Source: Planctopirus ephydatiae (GTDB taxonomy: Bacteria; Planctomycetota; Planctomycetia; Planctomycetales; Planctomycetaceae). Taken from it: a stretch of 64,000 nucleotides of DNA. Position 1 is the first letter of the stretch; each line of letters starts with the position of its first letter. A program made the position numbers and the translations under genes. The notes beneath the pieces are model-generated. The model ran no database searches, had not been told where the DNA came from, and saw only the letters and a program-made list of their open reading frames with translations. Below are positions 9,837-18,656 of the stretch, in pieces. The stretch is from assembly GCF_007752345.1 (NCBI RefSeq), contig NZ_CP036299.1:930001-994000 (forward strand), in the 5' to 3' direction.

Positions 9837-10199
9837 ATGACTCGTCTCTTTGCCGGAACGGCATTTGACAGGCCACCGACTTGTGAGGTGTGTCAGAAGC
9901 TGGAAGACGAGTGCGCTTGCCCGCCGGTCGTCAAAGCTCCCACCTGGGCCGACCCTAAGACTCAAACGGTGAAACTGTTTGAAGAAAAGCGCAAAGGGAA
10001 TCGATTTGTGACGATCGTGCGCGGTCTCAAGCGAGAGACAACAGACTTTGCTGCATTGCTGACAAGTCTGAAATCGACGTGTGGAGCTGGTGGATCGATT
10101 GAGGAAGACGATCTTGTCATTCAGGGGCAGCAGTTACAGCGACTCACCGATCAGCTCAAGTCCCTGGGCTATCGAATTGCCGGTGGAAAGTCCAAGTGA
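9837..10199 (+). CDS. SUI1/eIF1-like translation factor with N-terminal Cys motif
   Basis: A 120-residue protein whose C-terminal ~80 residues are a SUI1 (eIF1/YciH) domain: VTIVRGLKRETTDFAALLTSLKSTCGAGGSI spans the basic loop and core (read here in pieces: VTIVRGL, LKSTCGAGG, DDLVIQGQ, LKSLGYRIAGG). Residues 16-29 hold CEVCQKLEDECAC, a CxxC...CxC arrangement that could bind zinc, resembling the short Cys motif found in front of archaeal aIF1. Bacterial SUI1 proteins are thought to influence start-site selection on the 30S subunit. It sits directly after hisS. The function in this organism is inferred only from the family. Confidence 0.9.
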   Translation: MTRLFAGTAFDRPPTCEVCQKLEDECACPPVVKAPTWADPKTQTVKLFEEKRKGNRFVTIVRGLKRETTDFAALLTSLKSTCGAGGSIEEDDLVIQGQQLQRLTDQLKSLGYRIAGGKSK

Positions 10200-10235
10200 T
10201 CTGATCGCACTGGCAAGGGCTCGCCCTCATCCCGG

Positions 10236-10261
10236 CCTTCTCCCGTCGGAACGGGAGAAGG
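10236..10261. terminator. Perfect 11-bp hairpin between convergent genes
   Basis: CCTTCTCCCGT, a 4-base loop CGGA, then ACGGGAGAAGG form a perfect inverted repeat 37 bases after the SUI1-like gene and 52 bases before the stop of the leftward ccsBA-like gene. There is no T run, so it is either a weak bidirectional terminator or a copy of a dispersed palindromic element of the CCCTCATCCCGGCCTTCTCCC kind known from many genomes. Confidence 0.5.
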
Positions 10262-10312
10262 AGTAATGCATGCGGCAGCGTCTGCGAGTGAGAACACCTC
10301 AGGCTCGTCAAT

Positions 10313-13300
10313 TTAACGGTCGTAATAACTCAGCAGTTCCGGATGTCTCCGGGCACTCCACCAGAACCCTTTAGGTACCAGCCCCAGCATCACAACGACC
10401 AATTGCGAAAGGACGAACAGACCCAGCCAGAAGAGGGTTCCTTCTTTGAACCCATAGGAATGCAGCCCGACACCCAATTCGTTCACGCCAAACCACGACC
10501 AGCTCACGACGATGTTCCCCATCACAGCCAGGACCGCCAGTCCTCGTTCTTTCACCAGGCCTCCCCAGCGGGCATGCAATGCCAGTGCATTCCACAGCAC
10601 AATCATCAGGGCGCCGTTCTCCTTCGGATCCCATCCCCAGAAGCGGCCCCACGAGTCGTCCGCCCACAGTCCGCCGAGCACAGTCCCGACAAAGCTGAAG
10701 AAAATTGAGAAACACAACACGCCATAGGTCATGCGATACAGTTCGCGGTGCATGTTCGGAGTCAGCGAAGGTGTCAGTACGCCACGCACAAGATAGATCA
10801 GGCCCAATAGCCCCGCGATGTAAGTGGTCGCATAGCCCAGTGTGATACACGTCACATGTGTCGCCAGCCAGAATTGTGTATCCAGCACGGCCTGCAGCAC
10901 ATCGAACGTATCCCCATCTGCCGCCAGACCCCAGGCAATCAGGAGTGTGGCATATCCAGCTGTCGCACCAATCACATTGCCAATCCCATTGCGATAGATT
11001 GCTTCCAGCAAAATCCCCAGCAGGACACTGGCCCAGCCAATGAAGACAGCCGAAGAATACAGATTGGTCACGGGTGGTCGTCCCGAAATATACATCCGGC
11101 CTGCCAGCGCGAGCGTATGAACAATGACGCCCAGAATCAGCAATGCCAGTGCGGCTCTCCCGAGTGGCTTCTGCCAGAAGAGCCACGAGAGCATGGCCAG
11201 CACGAATCCCGCCAGGTAAACCACAGCCGCCTGGGTAAACCAGTCGACCCGGTTAAAATAGGCTTCAAAACGCAACTTTGTCAGCGAAACATCTTTCAGG
11301 TTCTGTGTCGCCAGCCATTCCCGGTAATCCGCAACCGCTTTATTGAATTCCTGAGGCTTATTGGCTGCCCACGAGGAGTAGATCGTGACCAGATAAGACA
11401 GTGCCTGGCTGTCTTGCTCTTCGCGAGAAAGGACCGAACGGATAATGCCCATCGTCCAGGCGGAAGCAAATGTCTGCCATTTGTCTTCATCTGCGGCCGG
11501 TGGGACTGCCAGTGGTGGATGACGAACTTCCAGCGCCTGCTGACGACGAATCGCTTCACGCAGATCGTTAGCCGGGTTCTCCTGACCAATCCGCGGCAAT
11601 CCAAAGGCCGCAGTCAGCAGATCAAGTTGGCCAATCTGGCGCTCAAACTGCAGCAGCTTCTTCTCAAAAGCCGTTAACTCAGTCGCAGGTTTTTCTCGAG
11701 CCAGATCTGCCTGACGGGCCAGTTCCGGCAGCTTATCAGCCACTTCCATCGGGCTGTAACGAAAACCAGGGCGACGCTCCAGCCCCAGGAGTGCCAGCAG
11801 TTCAAAGTTCTCGATCCGCAGCACCCGGTGATCTCCACCTACTCGCGGCTGCGCCATAATATCAAGCAGCCAGCGGATGGCCGGTTGCGACTTGTCGTTG
11901 GCATCGGCATAGGTCGATTTACCACTCAAGACCTGGAGTGATGTTCTCGCCAGGGTATCAAATGGTTTGGTACGTCCTTGCGAAACGACAGGGAGTTCAC
12001 CAAACGAGGCCAGATCAAACTCTGTGAAAGGTGTCGAACGCGGCATGCTCTGGCCAGCGATGTAACCCCCAAAGACCAGCACAGCGACTCCCGCAGGAAT
12101 CCAGCCCCACACTCCCCACGTCCTGGGCTTGGGTTCATCTTCGACGACAGGTCGCTTCGCAGGTCGCCGACGGGGATCATCACTGATCTCTGCTATGCTC
12201 ATCGCAGCTGGCTCAGGCTTCTGAATGCGATTGAGAAACCGCAAGAGCGTGATCATAAACTGGGCCAGCATCCCAATCGCCACGATCATGCAGCTTACAT
12301 AAGGAATCATCCAGCCCTGATTCGCCACCACCGAGATCGTGGAGAACTCGGCCCCCGATTGGGGACTCTGGTGATAACCCGTCTGATACAGAGTATCCCC
12401 TGCAAATCGCAGCGGATTATTCATCCAGACCTTCACGTCACGATCCACATGGCGGGCAGGGTCGTAAATATGGAGATCCGAGGAAAAATCTTTCGGTGTA
12501 CTGGTACCGATATAGAGTTCACGCCGCACATCTTTGAGCGTGACCGAGTAAGGCTTGTAATGACGTTCAAACCGCAGTGCCAGTTGATATTTTTTCCCAT
12601 CGACATCGACAGAGTCGATTTCACCCGATTCCGCCAGGAGTGCTGAAACCAGATAAGTTCCCAGCGATGTCGCGTCTTTCTTAAACAGCTCAACATAGGC
12701 CGCTGGCATATCGACTTTGCCACCGGCATCCGTCCCCTTGGAAGTCTCAGCGGCTATGGCACCAATCTTGAGTCCATGGCCCGCCGTCGCAGGATTTGTG
12801 GCAAACGATTTGGGATCAACAATCTGGGCATTGTTGTAAAACTTGTGAATCCGTATGCCGAAAGGTAACGCGGGGTCGGTCAACGTCTCATCAAGAGCTC
12901 CCCCTGTTGAACCACCACCCAGAAAGCTGGGGAGATAGCGCTTCCAACCCCAGGGTTCTCCCAGCAGGACATTGCTAGGAATGACCGTGACCGATTCGCT
13001 TTTGTCGTTGAGCGGGTTCGAAATGGCCAGTTCAACAGTCCGCACGTCCTGTACGAAGTTTTGCGTTTGTCCTTCCGAGAGCGACATTTGAGCTTCGACA
13101 GCTCGCGTGCCTACCAGGACTTCACTGAGCATCAGAAGGGCGATTCCACCATGGAGCAGCACAATCCCCGCGCGCTGACCGAAGGCCAGCAGACAGCCAG
13201 CGAGTAAGCATCCACCCGCCAGACCTCCCTTGGTCAATTGCCAGAGAATTCGCATCGAAGAGGGACTGGGAGTTTCACTATTCCCTGGGATGAGCAACCA

Positions 13301-13948
13301 GATAATGCCTGCGATCGAAATGGCCAGACCTGTTGCCAGCAATCCCCAAGTCACAGGTTTTGAAAGTGGCACCCAGAATAAAGAGGCAAAGAGCAGCACA
13401 AACGAAGCATAGACACTGACCTTCAGGCACAGCCAGAGTTGATCGTAAAGTTGTTGATTCTCGGGCAGAATTCCACTGGCATTATCACCACTGATAATGA
13501 CGACCCAGGTCATGGCTGCACCCACCAGCAGCACACCGATTCCGGAAAAAAGACGCAGCCCCTTCGCCTGAAAGGTGAAGCGAACGGTGTGAGCTGCCAG
13601 CAGGTTGATAGCCATGATCGTTCCAATCAGCCACCCCCCCGGGAAGTAAAAACCACCCGGAATTTTGGGCATATCTGGAAAGAACGAAGGCGGGAAAAAT
13701 ATCTGAAATCTGATCCACGCAATCGGCGTGCGGAAGTAATCACGGATCACCACCCAGATATCGTCTTCCACCTGGGCCAGAGTTCCCGCCAGCACAATAA
13801 AGATTGCCATGGCGAACAGCACGACTGTCAACTTCAACGAAGCCAGAGGCATCAGGATGGATCGAACGAGGCCCAGCAAGCCAGGTTTCGAAATAGCCGG
13901 AACATTCAGTTCATTGAGGGCTGTGCGAGGGAGAAATTCAGTGGCCAT
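10313..13948 (-). CDS. ccsBA: Cytochrome c biogenesis fusion protein (ResB + CcsA, system II)
   Basis: A 1211-residue polytopic membrane protein joining both parts of the system II heme-export and cytochrome c synthetase. The first half is ResB/CcsB-like: several early TM helices (LASLKLTVVLFAMAIFIVLAGT), then a large periplasmic domain (about 290-560). A linker with Pro/Arg-rich cytoplasmic sequence near 590-620 and further soluble sequence follows. The C-terminal ~350 residues are CcsA-like with many TM helices and the tryptophan-rich heme-handling motif WGRFWGWDPKENGAL. System II attaches heme covalently to CxxCH apocytochromes outside the membrane. That fits the cytochrome c domain protein at 4443-8048. 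The upstream lipoprotein gene is on the same strand 200 bases away and may be cotranscribed. Confidence 0.92.
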   Translation of the reverse strand: MATEFLPRTALNELNVPAISKPGLLGLVRSILMPLASLKLTVVLFAMAIFIVLAGTLAQVEDDIWVVIRDYFRTPIAWIRFQIFFPPSFFPDMPKIPGGFYFPGGWLIGTIMAINLLAAHTVRFTFQAKGLRLFSGIGVLLVGAAMTWVVIISGDNASGILPENQQLYDQLWLCLKVSVYASFVLLFASLFWVPLSKPVTWGLLATGLAISIAGIIWLLIPGNSETPSPSSMRILWQLTKGGLAGGCLLAGCLLAFGQRAGIVLLHGGIALLMLSEVLVGTRAVEAQMSLSEGQTQNFVQDVRTVELAISNPLNDKSESVTVIPSNVLLGEPWGWKRYLPSFLGGGSTGGALDETLTDPALPFGIRIHKFYNNAQIVDPKSFATNPATAGHGLKIGAIAAETSKGTDAGGKVDMPAAYVELFKKDATSLGTYLVSALLAESGEIDSVDVDGKKYQLALRFERHYKPYSVTLKDVRRELYIGTSTPKDFSSDLHIYDPARHVDRDVKVWMNNPLRFAGDTLYQTGYHQSPQSGAEFSTISVVANQGWMIPYVSCMIVAIGMLAQFMITLLRFLNRIQKPEPAAMSIAEISDDPRRRPAKRPVVEDEPKPRTWGVWGWIPAGVAVLVFGGYIAGQSMPRSTPFTEFDLASFGELPVVSQGRTKPFDTLARTSLQVLSGKSTYADANDKSQPAIRWLLDIMAQPRVGGDHRVLRIENFELLALLGLERRPGFRYSPMEVADKLPELARQADLAREKPATELTAFEKKLLQFERQIGQLDLLTAAFGLPRIGQENPANDLREAIRRQQALEVRHPPLAVPPAADEDKWQTFASAWTMGIIRSVLSREEQDSQALSYLVTIYSSWAANKPQEFNKAVADYREWLATQNLKDVSLTKLRFEAYFNRVDWFTQAAVVYLAGFVLAMLSWLFWQKPLGRAALALLILGVIVHTLALAGRMYISGRPPVTNLYSSAVFIGWASVLLGILLEAIYRNGIGNVIGATAGYATLLIAWGLAADGDTFDVLQAVLDTQFWLATHVTCITLGYATTYIAGLLGLIYLVRGVLTPSLTPNMHRELYRMTYGVLCFSIFFSFVGTVLGGLWADDSWGRFWGWDPKENGALMIVLWNALALHARWGGLVKERGLAVLAVMGNIVVSWSWFGVNELGVGLHSYGFKEGTLFWLGLFVLSQLVVVMLGLVPKGFWWSARRHPELLSYYDR

Positions 13949-14148
13949 ATTGCATGATCCTGGCGTCGGCCCAAGAGCCGCTGGTTTGAAAAGCAGGCGA
14001 ATTCTTCAATGGTGAAAATCATGGGCAGCCGCTTCGGGCTGGATATAGAACTCTCTCAGATAATGACGGCGATTCTTGGTTCAGAGGGTAAACATCAACT
14101 TTCAGGGCAACTCGCAAAAGGTCGATTCTCGGGAGTAATCAAAGACTT

Positions 14149-15312
14149 CTAAGGTAAGGCACTGGTCTCCAGAAATTCCAGAAACCTGGCCTTCTCCTGC
14201 TGGGCCAGTGGTGTGCTGCCTTGGAGTTTGACAAACCATGTTCGATCTCCGCGGGGCAAAACAGCCCCCAGAATCGATTGTCCTTGTGAACCTTCAATCT
14301 CAATGAGCTGCGCAGGGCCATTGGCTGTCTTTACGTTTTTTAATTCAGAAGTGAGGGCTGCAAGTTCAATCGCTGGCATTCCCACCTGATCACGCCAGCG
14401 GTTGATGTTTTCCAGCAACCCGCCCGATTCGCCAGCCAGATCAATCACGGTGATCTCGACACGCTCATCCCCTCGTGTCACTTCATAAGCTGCTTTGCGA
14501 AAGGCATTTAACTTCCCGGGTTTCCATTCTGCGGGTGGAGAGAGCTTGATCTCTCCTTCCACCATTTTCTGCACCTCATTGACAGCTGGTGGCTTCGTCT
14601 GGCCTGATTCTGCTGCGGGCAGACTCCTATTTTGAGCAGCCCCGGGGGCCGGCATGCCACCCATCATTCCCTGGCCTTTCGCCCGACTGCCCTGCATCAG
14701 CACGAACACCACCTCATCTTCACCCAGCTTTTCTGTCGTCTGAGAAACAGAAGAACTCTCCATGGGCCCGATCCCCAGTTGACCTTTCCATCGGGAAAGA
14801 TTGGCATCGAGCTGTGATTCCCACTGTTCGGGAGCACGAGGTAATGAAGAAACCGTCAACTCAATGGGGGCTCCCGCTGAATCTTTCATCACGAGTGTGG
14901 CAAAACGAAACTGATTCCCCGGGAGTTGTGACCAGCCGTCCGGAAGCGTCCATTCGGGATTCCCTCCATCGCTGAACTTTACGCTGGCGACAAACTCTTT
15001 CCATTTCGTCGCCAACCCTGCGACGGCTTCCGGAGAAGCTGTCGCTTTGAAGAACCACGCCTGGTTCCCCCGTGGCCAGATGGCTCCCCAGGTTGTCGCA
15101 GGTTCAAGTTCCACCTGCGGTGCCTGAGGAACATCTACATTTCCCCGCTCGACAAATTCGGGTCTGGTCACTTCGTACTGGCGAATTCCCGGTGCTTCGC
15201 CGCAACCTGCCAGTAAGCCCATGACCATGCAGAGAAAGAACCAGTGATAGTGCTTCAGCCGATGCTCAGCCTGCAGGAGACGATAAGCCATGTTCATAGG
15301 TGTTGAATTCAT
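14149..15312 (-). CDS. Conserved lipoprotein of unknown function
   Basis: A 387-residue protein with an N-terminal hydrophobic segment ending in a lipobox (GLLAGC, about residues 33-38), so it is probably lipid-anchored. After that I see two similar soluble halves: each has a phrase about a priced or measured 'WFxKxxG/T' strand (AWFFKATASPEAVAG near the start and TWFVKLQGSTPLAQQ near the end), each followed by a helix ending in EF(V/L), which suggests an internal duplication. A glycine/methionine/proline-rich linker (GQGMMGGMPAPGAAQ) lies between. It precedes the ccsBA-like gene by 200 bases on the same strand, so a link with respiration is possible but unproven. Three in-frame ATGs (15312, 15297, 15291) leave the exact start open. 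Confidence 0.7.
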   Translation of the reverse strand: MNSTPMNMAYRLLQAEHRLKHYHWFFLCMVMGLLAGCGEAPGIRQYEVTRPEFVERGNVDVPQAPQVELEPATTWGAIWPRGNQAWFFKATASPEAVAGLATKWKEFVASVKFSDGGNPEWTLPDGWSQLPGNQFRFATLVMKDSAGAPIELTVSSLPRAPEQWESQLDANLSRWKGQLGIGPMESSSVSQTTEKLGEDEVVFVLMQGSRAKGQGMMGGMPAPGAAQNRSLPAAESGQTKPPAVNEVQKMVEGEIKLSPPAEWKPGKLNAFRKAAYEVTRGDERVEITVIDLAGESGGLLENINRWRDQVGMPAIELAALTSELKNVKTANGPAQLIEIEGSQGQSILGAVLPRGDRTWFVKLQGSTPLAQQEKARFLEFLETSALP

Positions 15313-16256
15313 GTTGCGTAGGAGTCAGGTTGGCAAGGCAGAGGACGGCGATCACATGCCTGGGGCAAGTGAGACCGTGCGATTGTGGCAAGTTCAGGCA
15401 GGTTCAGATCACCCCCAAAATGACGCAGTGCTCATGACGAGGCCTTGCGAAGAGACTGGCGGAGATCCTCATTTCTCACAGAATTCTTGTTGGCGAACGT
15501 CTTCAGTCACACACATCCATCAGGATGAAAATCTCATCGTCCATCAGATCGAAGGTTACTGATTATAACCCTTCTTGCGGTCGCTCACCTACGGAACAAA
15601 GCCGCCCAATCCGGCAGATTCTCAAGAATGGGTTGTCATCGAGACAGGCTCCGGCTGGTCAAATGCTACGCGAAGCCGCCGAAGTGAACAAAAGAACATA
15701 CTGCTGCCGCTTTACCCCTCTTCGAGCACCCCTGTGAACACAGTTTGTGTACGAAAAGCGAATCGTGGCGCGATACAAACTGTTGATACCTCTGAACAAG
15801 CCGCACCACGAATCGGCGATATGGCGTTTTTTGTCAACATCGCATGATTGACTGTAATTCCAATTTTTACAAAGACTTACGCGTTTACAACTGATCCCGG
15901 ATTCGCTCTTTGTGTGGGTCAATGTCAACACGCTGGCATCATGCGTGCATACCAATCGTTGCGTTGGGTCGCCACGTCCGACACCCATCAAGTTCTCGCC
16001 TTTGTTCCAGTCGAAACGACGTCATCAACGACGAAGTTTGCGGCTGTTTCCCATCGGACTTTTGAGGGCTTGCCCTCTTCTCGTCAATAGCTGCGCAGCG
16101 TGTGCATTGTCGGCCGGCAATCACACAACCCGTTCTCCTGATTCTTGAGGTTGTGCCCTCAGGGATCGCAAACAGCTCGCCACAGTTGTTTGCAGCAGCG
16201 TGATCACACGCTGTGCTGGTGTCTCATCTCAACAGTTCACACAGAAAGTTTCACAC
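15313..16256. other. Long divergent intergenic region with hairpins
   Basis: About 940 bases without a supported gene, between the leftward lipoprotein gene and the rightward pilin-like gene. It contains a 9-bp inverted repeat ACAGTTTGT/ACAAACTGT (15740-15748 with 15775-15783), a small hairpin GAGGGC-TT-GCCCTC (16064-16077) and a hairpin at 16196-16213. Short frames on both strands have no recognisable content. A long leader or a small RNA for the pilin-like gene is possible. I did not find RNase P, tmRNA or SRP RNA core motifs. Confidence 0.45.
16196..16213 (+). promoter_or_regulatory. Hairpin in the leader of the pilin-like gene
   Basis: CAGCGTG, loop ATCA, CACGCTG is a perfect 7-bp stem 43 bases before the ATG of the small pilin-like gene; with one bulge it can be extended by AGCA/TGCT-type pairs. 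It may be an operator or a 5'-UTR stability element. No consensus promoter boxes are obvious beside it. Confidence 0.3.
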
Positions 16257-16586
16257 ATGCTTCGCAACCTGCTCAACGATGAAAACGGCGCCATCATCAG
16301 CGCTGAACTCGTCCTCGTCCTCACCATTCTCGTTATCGGCGTGATCGTTGGCCTCAGCGAAGTCGCTGTTGCTATCAACACCGAATTGAACGACCTGTCG
16401 AACGCTATTGGCCGTCTCGACCAGAGCTACTACTTCACAGGCTTCAAGGCCGTTTCCCCTAAGTTCAAGAGTGCAACTGCTGGTTCACGCTACAACGACG
16501 AAGTTGATGATTGCGATCTCAACGGCACATGCGAAATCGTCTGCGGCGCTTCGACCGTTGCTACAACCGAAGGTGGTTCAATCTAG
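16257..16586 (+). CDS. Small Flp-pilin-like membrane protein
   Basis: A 109-residue protein from the ATG at 16257. Residues 1-14 are short and polar (MLRNLLNDENGA), followed by a single long hydrophobic helix containing an acidic residue at its start (ISAELVLVLTILVIGVIVGLSEV). This G-A...xxE...hydrophobic layout is that of Flp/Fap-type class IVb prepilins, which are cut by a TadV-type peptidase and assembled into Tad pili. The C-terminal half is polar and carries four cysteine/aspartate-rich positions (DDCDLNGTCEIVCG). The gene stands alone, with a long upstream region and a strong terminator, as expected for a highly expressed structural protein. The pilin role is inference; no tad genes are in the window. 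Confidence 0.7.
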   Translation: MLRNLLNDENGAIISAELVLVLTILVIGVIVGLSEVAVAINTELNDLSNAIGRLDQSYYFTGFKAVSPKFKSATAGSRYNDEVDDCDLNGTCEIVCGASTVATTEGGSI

Positions 16587-16627
16587 TTGAATCGCCTCTT
16601 CCTGAGGCGGCTTGCTGGAACATTGGA

Positions 16628-16664
16628 ATCCACTGGCAGACAATTGTCTGTCAGTGGATTTTTC
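16628..16664 (+). terminator. Strong intrinsic terminator after the pilin-like gene
   Basis: ATCCACTGGCAGAC, loop AATT, GTCTGTCAGTGGAT is a 14-bp stem with one G-T pair, followed directly by TTTTT. It starts 41 bases after the stop codon and is oriented for rightward transcription. Confidence 0.9.
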
Positions 16665-16695
16665 ATTTGATGACGCAGTTTGCGACAATTCGTAT

Positions 16696-17388
16696 TCACG
16701 TGGCAGGTCGATCCCTGCGGGCATAACGCAGAGCAATCCACTGGCTCAATGTTCTCACAGGCCGCAGACGTGAATGGTGCCAGGCTCCCTCATGCAGCCA
16801 GCCGAATCCAAACAGGCAGCCGATTACACAAAACACGATCAAACCGCTCCGCAAGGTTTGATCCGTCGCAAAACGTTCGATCCAGAACTCTCTCCATGTC
16901 TGCGAAGGTGGTACTGGCAGTTGGGGAGCAGGTGGTTCCAAGGGATATGCCAATAGCAGATTTTCGGGAAGTGGATAACGCTCTTCGTTCTTGCCGATCC
17001 CACCCAGTTGAGAACGGGCCAGTTCCGCTTGAAACCGCTCATCATGCTCCAGGGCCTTGGCAATTTCCCGGAGAGTTCGCGTCTGTTCCTGGAGAATGAC
17101 CAATTCCCACAGGCTCTGCTGATACTGTTTTGTAAGCACTTCCCGTCGATGCAGTTTGGGAGAGAGCACCAGTGTGGCAAACGAGAGGCTCACCAGTGCC
17201 AGCAGAATCCAAAAGGCAAACGACATCAGAATGGATAACGCTCGCGGAGCTTCAACAGTCGCCCGTGCAGCAGAATCATCGAGACCAGTTCCACCATTCA
17301 AACACTGAGCCTCAACCTTCGCCGCCAGTCCGGGCTCGGCAGGCTGTGGAAGTTTTTCTGCAGATATGGTGGCCTCAATGGTGCTCAT
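16696..17388 (-). CDS. Two-TM coiled-coil membrane protein, FtsB/DivIC-like features
   Basis: A 230-residue protein. A polar N-terminus of ~48 residues precedes one TM helix (ILMSFAFWILLALVSLSFATL, about 53-73), then a coiled coil (QYQQSLWELVILQEQTRTLREI), then the phrase ALEHDERFQAELARSQLG followed by proline-rich sequence. A second TM helix (SGLIVFCVIGCLFGFGWL) lies near 185-202. TM helix, short coiled coil and the ExxAR-LG phrase recall FtsB/DivIC septum-formation proteins, but the second TM helix and longer N-terminus do not, so the likeness is only suggestive. It may be cotranscribed with the DUF1080 gene 145 bases upstream. Confidence 0.6.
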   Translation of the reverse strand: MSTIEATISAEKLPQPAEPGLAAKVEAQCLNGGTGLDDSAARATVEAPRALSILMSFAFWILLALVSLSFATLVLSPKLHRREVLTKQYQQSLWELVILQEQTRTLREIAKALEHDERFQAELARSQLGGIGKNEERYPLPENLLLAYPLEPPAPQLPVPPSQTWREFWIERFATDQTLRSGLIVFCVIGCLFGFGWLHEGAWHHSRLRPVRTLSQWIALRYARRDRPAT

Positions 17389-17532
17389 TGGCAGACTGCT
17401 CGGCGAATTCGAGCAGTCTGCATGAGTTCAATTGACAGGCTTAGACATCACTTGCAGCGAATGTTGTGCAATGTGTCTTTTAGGAAAAGTTGACCGTCTG
17501 GCATGACTCCAGTTTTGGTCATCAGGCTGAGT

Positions 17533-18282
17533 TTAAGGCAACTCGCGGATCCGGATGTTGCGGAATTCCACGGGAGCCCCTTCCGATTCGAGGCAGAGAA
17601 ACCCAGTCGCGGGTTCGCACTTCTCACCGCCCGAAACTTCCTCTCCGTTCACCCACAAGCGGATCTCGCCATTAATCGCCCGCACGTAGTAGTGGTTCCA
17701 CTCGTTAATCCCTTTGCTGAGGTTTTTCCTCGGGAACGATCGCTGGCCATTCGGGGCTGTGGGTGGAAAGGGCTTCATCTTCGATGAACCCACAGGGAAG
17801 ACATCCCCATGCGAAGTAAACCAATCGGCCTTCTTTCCGGAAGATTTCTCGTACTGCTCGGTGTAGCCATGATCGAGGACCTGCACTTCAATACCGCCGG
17901 GGGGAAGCTGTCCAGGCTTGATGCTGTTTAATGCCTGTTCGCTGGCCCAGACGAAAATTCCCGAGTTCCCACCGGTACGCAGATGTTGCCACTCAGCCAC
18001 CAGCTCAAAATTCGTGTAGGGCTTGATCGAGCGAATGACTCCCACCGGCTTGCCCGTGCATTTGACCAGTGAACCATCCCAGGTCCAGGTATCCTCGTAG
18101 CAATTCACGTTGGTGAAGTCTTCTTTACCCAAAGCCCTCCAGCCCAGCCCAACGCCATCGATTTTCGCTACCACACCAGTGGTGGCGACTGCCTCCTCAG
18201 CCACGGCCGTTGGCAGATCCGAAAACATTATGCAGCCGGCCGCCATGACAGCACAGCGACCGATCACACTTTGAAGAATCAT
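17533..18282 (-). CDS. Secreted DUF1080 (3-keto-disaccharide hydrolase-like) protein
   Basis: A 249-residue protein taken from the ATG at 18282; a TTG at 18345 would add 21 residues before the signal peptide (MILQSVIGRCAVM to TAVAEE). The body is one DUF1080 domain, a concanavalin-like jelly roll: GWRALGKEDFTNVNCYEDTW, NFELVAEWQHLRTGGNSGIF, GIEVQVLDHGY, EWNHYYVRAINGEIRLWVNG and the closing GFLCLESEGAPVEFRNIRI are all typical. Family members have been linked to hydrolysis or binding of 3-keto-sugars and glycans. The protein is very common in planctomycetes; the substrate here is unknown. Confidence 0.92.
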   Translation of the reverse strand: MILQSVIGRCAVMAAGCIMFSDLPTAVAEEAVATTGVVAKIDGVGLGWRALGKEDFTNVNCYEDTWTWDGSLVKCTGKPVGVIRSIKPYTNFELVAEWQHLRTGGNSGIFVWASEQALNSIKPGQLPPGGIEVQVLDHGYTEQYEKSSGKKADWFTSHGDVFPVGSSKMKPFPPTAPNGQRSFPRKNLSKGINEWNHYYVRAINGEIRLWVNGEEVSGGEKCEPATGFLCLESEGAPVEFRNIRIRELP

Positions 18283-18656
18283 GCTTCGAAACCAGGGTGT
18301 ATTTCTCACAAACTGCCAATCATCTCTGAAACCCAGGTGCCACAAGAAAACTCAATCAGGCCCATAGAACAATACCGAAAGAAGGTGGCTCCAGACTTCT
18401 CGGCCCTCTGGAATCTCGACTCAATGGAACATCGAACGAGACTGCTCAAACAGACTGCCACACCTCGTGGACTAGAGCAAGAGGGTTGACAAAAATCGTG
18501 CCTAAGTGAGGCTGGTTAACCAGAATTGACGCCACCTCGAACACCACAGATGCAGAATTCACAGGCAGATTGCTGGTCAGAACCAACTACAGATGTCACG
18601 GCCTGTCTCTAATGGCCTGTTACAAGCAGAACTTTCAAGCCCACTGAGAAAACTCT
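18283..18656. other. Intergenic stretch, nothing recognised
   Basis: About 370 bases between two leftward genes (the Ntn-hydrolase and the DUF1080 gene). It should contain the promoter of the DUF1080 gene. A TTGACA at 18487-18492 lies on the opposite strand and has no matching -10 box. Confidence 0.4.

Noticed and set aside
15290-16090. Small rightward frames in the long gap before the pilin-like gene
   Set aside because: None has a ribosome site, a motif or consistent composition; overlapping frames contradict each other.
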